The position numbers and the translations under genes were made by a program. A DNA stretch of 64,000 nt from Pseudoneurospora amorphoporcata (taxonomy: Eukaryota; Ascomycota; Sordariomycetes; Sordariales; Sordariaceae), in the NCBI GenBank assembly GCA_033297205.1, contig MU859252.1:1-64000 (forward strand), read 5' to 3'. Shown here piece by piece: positions 53,200 to 61,972 of this stretch. Position 1 is the first letter of the stretch. Each line of letters begins with the position of its first letter. The notes under the pieces are model-generated. The model saw only the letters and a list, made by a program, of their open reading frames with translations. It was not told the DNA's origin and ran no database searches.

Positions 53200-54218
53200 A
53201 CCCCGATCATGTGCTGACCAAAGTAAATGGTGTAACCATACTCAGTCACGCTCCAGCGATCCATATGGTAACCTGACCGAACAAGACCTGTACAGGAACA
53301 AGTGGATTTACAAAGGCCCCGTCCAAAACATGAATCTCAACGACGAGGTCAGATACAATAGCAGCCTCTACATCGCCATTTGATAACACTTGAAGGTAGG
53401 TCATCAACCGCCGACTGGAATACTCAAAAGCCACCTCCTACTACATCTTGAGCTGCATCAACCAGTTCGAGCTGCCTACGGAACCACAGGGAAAACGCGA
53501 GTTGGTGGAAACGCTGGTCTACGGCATCTTCAAGCCCTTGGAACATCATCAGCCAGATGGGCACGGGGGTCAAGGCCAGATTGCCGAGGAAGCAGCTCGA
53601 CAAGCGGTGCTCTACACAACAGAGCTGCGCAAAGCACTGGCGTTTCAACTCCGCATGTATCGACGGCGAGGCACGTATCCGGCCGGCATCAACATCTGCG
53701 TCTTTCTGGGTGCGTTTGCCATCTCCATCGGCCTTGTATTTGCGGACGATCTGGGTGAATACACGACGGCGCACTCGCTTGCGCTAGGATTGCTGGTCAG
53801 TTGGTTGCCCATCTTGGTTATGTTCTGCATCGTTGATCGAAACCCCATCTCTGGCATCAGGAACAGGTGAGTTGTGCTGTCTATCTGTCATGGTGTGTTT
53901 GTCCAAGTGCTAACCAGTCAACCAACCAACGTGAGCGGGTACATGAGTTTCCAGGACGTGGCGTTTTATGGGAAATATTTCAAGGTGAGAAAGTATTGGC
54001 TTATTGGCGCCTTGGTGGGCGGGTTACCGCCTGTGGTGTGTTTTGTGGTGAGTGGGGTGTGGTTGCCAAGGTTGAAGGGGCTGTGGCAGGCTAGCGAGCA
54101 GATGGAGGTGAGCTGGGAGTTGACGGAGTGGAGGGCAGAGATGGGGACGGGGACGGGAGTTGGGGCGGGACAGGATGAGCAGACGAGGATTGAGGCGGAG
54201 ATGTCATGGTTGACTTGA
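53200..54218 (+). pseudogene. Fungal multi-span membrane protein, probably decayed
   Basis: Coding character is visible in two main pieces. The first reads SDPYGNLTEQDLYRNKWIYK through NSSLYIAI and then meets stops near 53380. The second (53424-53866) reads ATSYYILSCINQFELP, VETLVYGIFKPLE and two membrane segments (INICVFLGAFAISIGLVFA, LALGLLVSWLPILVMFCIVD). After a GTGAGT intron at 53867, a third part contains VSGYMSFQDVAFYGKYF and a membrane segment (LIGALVGGLPPVVCFVVSG). The architecture resembles a widespread uncharacterised fungal membrane family; function is unknown. The N-terminal part looks broken, but an unrecognised intron could rescue it. Confidence 0.5.
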
Positions 54219-54868
54219 GATCAATTGGGCTCAAGGATGGAGGGTTCTGTTGGTGCGAGTGGAGGATGCATTATCATGCCTTGACAAAGCCTCGTTCTTG
54301 CCATTGACTCTTTCTGCTGTCTGATATCGAGCCAAACCTGTCCAACCGACCACCATCGATGTGTCGGACATGTTGCGCTGCAGAGATGCTGAAGCGAAGA
54401 AAGAAAGAAGGAATGCGGTGGGCCGGTGGCTGTGATGACAAAGATGTAGACGGGCGGGATGTCACTGGTAGATTGTTCCTTAAATCGTTCAATAGCCTTG
54501 ATGGCGAGGCGTCAATCACTCAATCCAAAAGGGTAAGCACTAACAGATGACGCTTCATTTGGGAGTGATTCTGATAGTATCTACACAGATGCTGGCTCCT
54601 GGAACCTAGAATAGAAGCTGGGTCAGAGGGGATGACCATCATACTGTGTATGTACCACACTTACAACTAAACTGACCGATAGCAGAAACTGGCCTAAAGT
54701 CGCATCATTTCTGGTGACTGGTGATTGGCTACAAGTATTCACGATCTCGAAAGTGGTAAGGGGCGTGTAAGAAGAGGGTGCGGGCCAGGTTTTCCCAACA
54801 ATTTTCACGGTACCTTAGGTACTTGATGCTCCCGTTCCTGATCCAGAATGCAGAAAAGAAGAAACGGT
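54219..54868. other. Intergenic, no gene seen
   Basis: About 650 bp without a supported frame or RNA; leads up to the paired MITEs. Confidence 0.4.
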
Positions 54869-54870
54869 TA

Positions 54871-54970
54871 CTCGTCAGGTCTTCAAAACGGACCGTCTGG
54901 CTAGCGGCGGGGCCACTAAGTAGTCAGGGATCGCGGCTAGTCAGACGGTCCGTTTTGAAGACCTAACGAG
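54871..54970 (+). mobile_element. 100-bp MITE, copy 1
   Basis: Starts CTCGTCAGGTCTTCAAAACG and ends with its inverted form (CGTTTTGAAGACCTAACGAG). Inverted ends extend about 37 bp and leave a short centre (GGGGCCACTAAGTAGTCAGG). TA flanks both sides (54869-54870, 54971-54972), the Tc1/mariner target pattern. There is no coding capacity. Confidence 0.88.
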
Positions 54971-55039
54971 TAATGGGGATGTAATGCCATGGCCGACTTT
55001 ACTTGTAGGTCCGTATGTAGGGCTGAAGACAAGGGGATA

Positions 55040-55139
55040 CTCGTCAGGTCTTCAAAACGGACCGTCTGACTAGCGGCGATCCCTGACTACTTAGTGGCCC
55101 CGCCGCTAGTCAGACGGTCCGTTTTGAAGACCTAACGAG
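55040..55139 (-). mobile_element. 100-bp MITE, copy 2 (inverted)
   Basis: Same length and ends as copy 1, but the centre is reversed (CCTGACTACTTAGTGGCCCC), so it is inserted in the opposite orientation 69 bp downstream. TA flanks at 55038-55039 and 55140-55141. Near-identity with copy 1 points to recent activity or local duplication. Confidence 0.88.
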
Positions 55140-55141
55140 TA

Positions 55142-56372
55142 GACCCTGTAACCATAGGTGTAAAATGTTTCCGTTACCCTGTGCCATCCAATCCGGATGC
55201 GAGCCGATGCGACGGGAGTTCAAGTCAAGCTTCCCCCCGAGACACAAAGCTCTTTGATGCATCCTCATCCATCGACTAATGAAAACGGCGGGGGATGTTG
55301 GTCTGGTGTAAAGTTGATGGACATCCCTCGCTCGCCTGAGCCGTAACTCACTTGGGCCTCTCGGCAGACGTTGAGAGAATCTTGTTAGCTCGAGATTTCG
55401 TGCGGATTTCGTCAAATTTTTGTTTCCTCCTCTTTCTCTTTTCGCCCTCTTGCATATTGGTCATCTTGGCGGACCAGTCGAGCTGGAGAAGATTTCCGGA
55501 ACCGCGAAGACGGCACGCGACACCCTCGATTACAACGTGAACCAGGGCAGGAACGCAATGTCTGGAACAATGTAACGGTAAATAATGGGAGTGTAACGAA
55601 TGGGAAGCTGTGCTGCTGAGCAGAATGTGACCGGGACGGTGGCAGGGCGACGGTAAGAATACCCACAAGGGTGTGGTAATGTACCCATATTACGACATTG
55701 AGACTCGGGGAACGCAGGGTTATAAGGTTTTGCTCAACTGCATAAGGTAGGTACGTTGGCCATACATGTCTTTTTGCACCTTTACCCCCCGAATACGGTA
55801 TGTTACAGCAACCTACCCTTACCCCTGTGCCTGCGTGAAGTTGTGCAACTCGTCTGGGGCGTCACCGGCGACGAGTAAGCCCCTCCAGTGGTCCAAGAAG
55901 AAAGGAACTTACTTTTCAGATGATAGGCTAGGGTGCACATGCACAGTCAGCCAAACCTATCCGGTAAAGGATGGGAAGTTGTGCACACTAAAAACCACTG
56001 TCAACCTGTGACATTTTAATCCATTTCCGTCTTTCTACACAGAACAACCTTAAGGAGATATAACCAAGACTTCAGATATCGGCATATGAATTGGCCTAGA
56101 AGAAGCCGAAAGTCACAAATCGCTTGCACCACTGCGCTATATCCAACGTGAACCTCCTTGCCGTCACCCCATCGAAAGCGAAAGAAGACAGCTAGAGTTG
56201 GCGTTGTCCGTAACAAGGAGCAGAGACATCACAGCGGCCAGACATCGCATATGTAGGTTCGCTTCATACTCATTCAAAAAGACCATCAACGTGTTTCGTT
56301 GTTTTCGTCTACTGACACCGACCTCAGTCTTTCAGTTCCTCCAACCCGATCCCATCTGGAACTTTGACTAAA
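55142..56372. other. Intergenic, no gene seen
   Basis: About 1.2 kb; open frames near 55350-55660 are not conserved in character. The right end includes the upstream region of the SesA-like gene. Confidence 0.4.
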
Positions 56373-57080
56373 ATGTCTGGCCTCGAGATCCTGGGGGCCA
56401 TATCCAGCGTTATAGCAATCCTCGAAGCAGGCGCCCGTATCATTGAAGCTTGCCAAGACGCCAACGGTATACCATCCTCTATAAGGGATGCCCATGCTCG
56501 GCTGCCACTGGTCATCGAAACCCTCAGGCTGGTCGACAACGACGTATCCAGTGGTGGATCAGATACAAACCGCGGTATGGAGAAGGTTCTCAAAGCATGC
56601 AAGAAGAAGGCCATCTCTCTCGAAAGGATATTTCGGGCGTGTATACCACCGGGCGCTTCAAGGTCGTCACTTTGCAGGCGCATCGTTACAGCCACCCGCA
56701 TGTCTCTCCGGGTCGGTAAAACCAAATACCTGATGAAGGGCATCCTGGAAGATATACAGTTGCTCGCCGACAACCGCGCACTCAGCGATTCCACGCGACA
56801 CCAGATAAGACAATCGACGGAATCCATGATACAAGGGGATTGGCGCCGAGCTTTGCCCTCTCCCCTTGTCTCCAAGTCAACGGTTGTTGTCCCGTCCACG
56901 TATGGCCATACGCCACAACACCAGCCTTCGGGACACCAAAACCATCACCAGGGGACCGGGACGCAGTACATCTATGTCCACGGCGGCGGAATCCTGAACA
57001 TTAATAGTGGCCAGAATCCGTTCATTGTCGGGACCATAGCTGGAGGTCGCTTCCCGTTCCCAACCGCTGCGAATCTTTGA
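56373..57080 (+). CDS. SesA/NACHT-N-like protein with an amyloid-motif-like C-terminus
   Basis: Intronless, 235 residues starting MSGLEILGAISSVIAILEAG. The first ~130 residues are helical and match the pattern of the N-terminal domain of fungal STAND receptors (GLEILGAISSVIAILEAGAR..., ARLPLVIETLRLVD, MEKVLKACKKKAISLERIF). In the SesA group this domain is thought to execute cell death. The tail after a His/Gln-rich linker reads TQYIYVHGGGILNINSGQNP followed by FIVGTIAGGRFPF. Its Gly/Asn/Gln pattern with spaced hydrophobics resembles the short amyloid signalling motifs through which such effectors are triggered by an NLR. No NLR partner is present in the window. Domain assignment is by pattern only; the prion-like role is inferred. 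Confidence 0.68.
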   Translation: MSGLEILGAISSVIAILEAGARIIEACQDANGIPSSIRDAHARLPLVIETLRLVDNDVSSGGSDTNRGMEKVLKACKKKAISLERIFRACIPPGASRSSLCRRIVTATRMSLRVGKTKYLMKGILEDIQLLADNRALSDSTRHQIRQSTESMIQGDWRRALPSPLVSKSTVVVPSTYGHTPQHQPSGHQNHHQGTGTQYIYVHGGGILNINSGQNPFIVGTIAGGRFPFPTAANL

Positions 57081-58365
57081 GTGACGACGGGAAGGAGGAA
57101 CATGTGACTGATAGAAGTTGAATGAATGGAGGAGGGCAGAGGCCGATAGCATGAGCGACATTTCCGTTTATCTGGTTTGCGTGGGAGACTGACGTTATAT
57201 GTGTATGACCTATATGGACAATCGGAGTTAAACCGGGAGAGAGTATTAGAGTGGTTAGATGATTTCATTGCGATTTTAGCAGCCCCAAAGACGTGCCACC
57301 CGCGAGGAAGATCATAGAGATAAATGCTATACATACCCGATGCGCTTTGGATAAAGGGCTTTTCATGGACTCGGCTCTTTTTGTGTTGCTGCCTCAGCCT
57401 TCATCTTCACTTCGTCGACCTGCCCCAAAGTCGAGACTCGGGCAAATGCGTTGTCGTAAGTCATGATGCCCCCGGCCTTCCAAAATTGCCGTGGTCAGCT
57501 CAACTGGCTCTTGTCGAGACTGATCCTCGTATTTCGGCCGACGCAGTCCCCAGGCCGATTTCGCTTTATTCGAATCGCAGTCAAGCGTTGGGATATGACT
57601 GAGTGCTTCCGGCGGTCTTCTCTGGTGCACATGTCCACAACAGCGTGGGCGCGAAGACAGCCGTCGCATCGCTCTCATGATTTCGAATTGAAAATGGTAT
57701 GGAGGCGCCGACACAAATGAAGTATGGCCAATATGCTTGGATTGGAATGAGCTGGAGGTCAAAAACGAGGATGTACAAGGGAGAATCAGAAGCCTGCACT
57801 GATGATGCAACACAGAAATGGACAGCTGGCGCCAGCATCCAATCGGAGCTTGGCAATAGAGGGCACGAACCAAGTAAGCTAAGCTTGAGCTTCCCGTCTT
57901 GGTCCGAGCGTTTCTTATCTCGAGCTTATCAACTGAACCGTCAAATGACCAAAGCAACGTCACTTGCCTGTGTTGAAGCGAAGTGGCAGCCCCAGATGGC
58001 TGAGGTGGCTTTTCCGCAAATCACATCACTTTAGAAACACCTGAAGGCACCTGTGTAAGTGATCGAGGCACACAACGAAATCACAGGTCAGCTTTGGCTC
58101 ATATCCTTGACTGCCAGTGCCGCCGAATCAGGGGAACAGACGGCGTCAAATATCACCAGTTATCGGTAGGTAACCACACGAAAAGAACGAACCATGGAAG
58201 CAGTTAACCGAGAGATACTAACTACGTAAGGTATAGTGAGCCTAGGTATGGACTTGACCATCAGGCCTTGGGTCATTGGAATGATGATGCTGGAGGCGAC
58301 GTTGGCTTCGACTTCTGCGGTTGGGGGAGAATGTTTCCTTCTTCGAACGAAGCTGTAGGTACCTT
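57081..58365. other. Intergenic, no gene seen
   Basis: About 1.3 kb. Overlapping open frames on both strands around 57390-57960 lack conserved motifs, signal peptides or intron support. The right end leads into the 5S promoter. Confidence 0.4.
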
Positions 58366-58370
58366 TATAA
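58366..58370 (+). promoter_or_regulatory. TATA box at -29 of the 5S rRNA gene
   Basis: TATAA lies exactly 29 bp before the first 5S nucleotide, the position known to be needed for Neurospora 5S transcription. Confidence 0.8.
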
Positions 58371-58394
58371 GCCCAATTCCTGGACATCAACAGC

Positions 58395-58513
58395 ACATAC
58401 GGCCATAGATAGTGGAAAACTCGGGATCCCGTCCGCTCTCCCATAGATAAGCCACTAATCGCCTGACTAGTAGTTGGGTCGGTGACGACCAGCGAATCCC
58501 AGGTGCTGTATGT
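58395..58513 (+). rRNA. 5S ribosomal RNA gene (dispersed)
   Basis: 119 nt. The start ACATACGGCCATAGA pairs with the end GGTGCTGTATGT to close helix I. The internal blocks match fungal 5S: TGGAAAAC...GGGATCCCGTCCGCTC, GATAAGCCAC, then AGTAGTTGGGTCGGTGACGA and CCAGCGAATCCCAGGTGC. It is a single gene among unrelated sequence, as in Neurospora, where 5S genes are scattered rather than in the rDNA unit. Promoter TATA and a T7 terminator are both in place. The 5' half is shared with the chimeric locus at 7466, including its less usual AACTCGGGATCCCG segment, so both come from the same 5S sequence type. Confidence 0.95.
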
Positions 58514-58519
58514 TTTTTT
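58513..58519 (+). terminator. T7 run, Pol III terminator of 5S
   Basis: Seven T residues start at the last nucleotide of the 5S gene. Confidence 0.85.
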
Positions 58520-59179
58520 GTGTATGGTCACGATCCATTTTTTTGGTGGTTTAGTGGACTACTTATCTTATCGGGTGCATCTTATCACGCTGGCATCCTT
58601 ATCGATAAAAATCCCTTATCGGTATCTATGGGTCTTGATCTCTTATCAGTTGCTGGCAATGATGGCTTCGTTCGATATTAATAAACGTTTAAAATACATA
58701 TGGTCACTCGGATCCAGGATCTTAGGCGTTGATGATGAGCTCTTTCCGACGCGTTTCATGAAGGCTCATTTATTATCTTATATACCTTGGTCCTTTTCTT
58801 CTTCCTTTTCGACGTAAAAACTAGTTACGTTTCCTGTTCCAAGAACAGCTGCCTCTACAAACCATCATGGCTGCTCATTTGTTCACAAGACCATATGGGT
58901 GATCATCCCAGAAGTCTACCAATTGCCACCTAAAATGTACCTTTTAAAATATAACTTGCTTTACCCTACTCATAGTCTATAGCTTAATATGGAATGCAGT
59001 ATTGTACCAAGGGCCGAAGACTCTCGATCAGGACTTAAGTTGATAACGCTGCTTGTTGATTCTGCCCGCGACTGACGAACGGATGAGCAAGAGAGAGAGG
59101 GAGCGAGCAAGAAAGGAAGGAAGACAAAAGTAAACATTGTTGAGAAAAAGTGTAAGGAAGCTTGTTCGTGGAGGACAAG
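58520..59179. other. No gene seen
   Basis: AT-rich, with repeated TTATCGGTATC/TTATCAGTT-like short motifs near 58600-58650. No supported frame. Confidence 0.4.
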
Positions 59180-59571
59180 TGTGACGAACGGCAGTCTGAT
59201 CTGCCTAAGTGAGATAGCTGAAGGTAAAGACTATCAGTGCTGTTCGGTGAAGCCAAAAGGTTCACAACAAGTATGGTAGCGTTATACGTGTCTCGGTGAT
59301 AAAGATCAATTGACTACTGTCGAACTATCTGACAATCTGAGTTCTCCAGTCGTCCCTTTATACTACATGCTCTGGATGTTTCTTCGTAACGTGGTGAGCC
59401 CAGCTCACCACTATGGCCATGGCTTGCTCCTGTTGTCGTGAGCCTGGCTCGACTGGTGAGCCTGGGCCTACCCCGAGCTTCCCCTGCCATGGTTACATTG
59501 CCCAGCCTTCGCGTGGCTATTGTGTACCGGCGGCTTGGTTGACCCGTGTCCTTGATTATTAGTTCGTAATA
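59180..59571 (+). mobile_element. Solo LTR, family C, short form (392 bp)
   Basis: Starts TGTGACGAACGGCAG, ends GTTCGTAATA, flanked by ACAAG at 59175-59179 and 59572-59576. It matches the two ends of 9749-10691 but lacks the central ~550 bp, including the TATA box, with the junction at CACTAT. Confidence 0.9.
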
Positions 59572-59696
59572 ACAAGCCGTCAATATATGTACAAGCGGTG
59601 CCTAACATAAACCCAATCTGTGAGAGTTATGTAGTGAAATCCTCAACACTACTACCTAAACCTCTACTGCTGGCATTCAAGACTCTCGTCCCCTTT

Positions 59697-61970
59697 CTAA
59701 CACCACCGACGGTTAGGGTCAACTTTCCACTTATAGCAATTATTCTCCACTGTACCTCCATGCTTCCCATTAACTCCATTACAATCACAACTATCCGTTG
59801 GCACGGACAAGTACCTTTGGCATAGGCTTTTGGAGTAGTTGAAGCTGCACTTGGGCTTTATCTCAAGCGACACGGTAATACCAACGAAACCAATGCCACT
59901 GTTATACTCAAACTTATACTCTTTCTCGTACTCGAATCCCGCTATAAGGTCCCTGTGCGCGATATCGTCGCAGAATCTGGTCGTAGCGTTGCGCATCCGA
60001 ACGTTCTCGGTCTGTTCGCCCTTGAAGCATTTTTTCGTATTCAACCGCGGGTCGCCTTACTAGTAGACAGAGGCAGGAATGGGCACGGCTACCGTGGGAC
60101 TGATCTTAGTTGGTGTTGGCTTTGGAGAAGTGGAAGATATGAACGTTTCTTCAGGACAGATTGTCCGCAGTTCCGCGGTATTCTCGTTATTATAGAAGTC
60201 ATCACCGCCCGGATCTCCTATAATACCCCCGAACCATAGCTTAGGGACACAGTTGAAGTTGTAGAAATCGTATTTATCTACTAATGGGTCCTCGGGCCAA
60301 CCCCAAACTGCTCGGACAGCCTTTTTGGGCCAGCTTCCGGAAAGTGGAGTTGCCGCAGGCTTGGGAAAGGTACTAGTGGCAGATGTTGTTGATATCTGCC
60401 CGTCGTCACCCCTGTAAAGAATAGCAGGCCAGAAAGGTGTTGTTGCCGGAACGGGCCATATCTCCACGCCAGCATTACGTTTGTTCTTGTTCACGGCGGC
60501 GGCATCCCGAGTTATCGTTACCGGCTCAAGCACCCATTCTGTAATAGTCAAGGGCGCCTGGGTGATGGTACTTGTCCAGGTTCCTTGGCTGACGGTAATC
60601 AGCGGATACTGGACAGTACTGGTTGCACCTTTCCATGGTGGCAACTTGACATTGCACGGAAGAGAGCAAGTGAATTTCGGCTCATCCATGTCCCAGATCG
60701 CGGGGTCGATCCAAATAGCCTCATCAAATCTGGTGGTGCCGTTACTGCCAACGTCGAGAACGCTAACTTGAGACCAACTAGGGTGCGTATCAACGTTGAG
60801 GTTATCGATGGCCGGAATGCCTTTGCCGTCCATGACAGCCATGAACTTGGCACCGATGGTAACAAGATTCTGGAAGCGAACGTTGGCCAAGTTGTCTTTG
60901 AGAAGCATAAGCGCCTTTTGACATAGCTGCAGATCGATGCAGGTCTGCGCATATGTCGAGAACCACTGTTGTTGAGACGGTCGTTAGCCAAAAATAGAAG
61001 CAAGGAGCAACCGTGCAAACGAAGATGGTTGTCACTGTCCCTGGGTTATGACTACGGCACTTACAGTGTAGATGCCTGCACTAGCAACAAAGATGTTTGT
61101 GTGACAAGGGCTGTGATCAGGACTTGGAACAGTAGTTCAAATTCAGCTAATAAACTACTTTGGTCTCGAAGGCCTTGTTGATCTTCTCAACCTCCAAGAG
61201 AAGGTTGGGCTTCAAGACCTTCTTATGCCAAAGGGAATCGGTACGTACTTGAGGTACGCATCAAGCCTTGTCGCCTGAGGCTTCAAGACATCTATCTAGC
61301 ACTCTGCATACGTGTGGATCTTCCTGAATGTCTTCATCCATTCTCCATCTTCCTTTTGGCGCTGTCCTTCATCTGGGCGCCCTGCTTCTTGCTTGGTTGG
61401 CTGTGGTTGCTTCTGGGATGACCGTGGCCAAGGGCCCGGCCGTGGGTCCGGCCGATGGTCCGGCCGAGGTGGGTGCTGTGGCCGGAGGCCACTGAGCATT
61501 TTGAGGCTAATGCTAGGCGTTGAGGCTCTATTGAGTTTTGCGATCCTAACCCCTGGACTGTGGGCAATGTCCGTGTGACAGTTTGCCGAACCTGTCATGA
61601 CCACGGACCAGGATTGATCACAGCCGTTGAACTCATTTCCGGCAGCACATGTATAATCTGGGTCCCCCGGCAAAAGGCCAACAACAGCAGCGAAAGGAGC
61701 TGGTGGTAGCGGGGTCGGTTGGAAGTACGGCGATTCGGTCTGCAGCATACCGGCGAATATGTTCGCTACCGAGTGGAAATTGTACTGGTAGAACACTGCG
61801 TGCTCAAACGCAGTACTATAAAGCCTAAAGTCCAGTAATAAGGTCAGTTTTGCTGGCTGTAATAGAAGGAGAAGATGGGAGGGGTGGGGACATGAACCCA
61901 CCCGACAACATCAGTTCATCTTCATCATTAGATATCTTCAGTAGCTTTCCTTCAATACACGAGCTTCTTT
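59697..61970 (-). pseudogene. C-terminal part of a GH18 (subgroup C) chitinase-like gene, broken
   Basis: The minus strand reads HAVFYQYNFHSVANIFAGML, PPAPFAAVVGLLPGDPDYTC, then after the LTR WFSTYAQTCIDLQLC, WIDPAIWDMDEPKFTCSLPC, VKLPPWKGATSTVQYPLI and, near the end, CQRYLSVPTDSCDCNGVNGK and ENNCYKWKVDPN. These blocks recur C-terminal to the catalytic domain of large LysM/GH18 subgroup C chitinase-like proteins. The catalytic part is absent: only the C-terminal region remains downstream of the LINE. Three lesions are visible: a solo LTR at 61100-61580, two adjacent stops TAG TAA at about 60059-60064, and loss of the 5' part near the LINE. A GTAAGT intron follows FVASAGIYT. The family call is by recollection of the block pattern. 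Confidence 0.7.
61100..61580 (+). mobile_element. Solo LTR, family A (481 bp), inside the chitinase-like pseudogene
   Basis: Starts TGTGACAAGGGCTGTGATC, ends TGTCCGTGTGACA, flanked by GTTTG at 61095-61099 and 61581-61585. It contains a GGTCCGGCC-type tandem insert near 61430-61470 missing from the 23178 copy. Orientation is opposite to the host pseudogene. Confidence 0.93.
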
Positions 61971-61972
61971 GT

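Noticed and set aside
57394..57963. 189-residue minus-strand frame between the SesA-like gene and the 5S gene
   Set aside because: No domain, signal or splice support, and overlapping frames of similar length exist on the other strand.
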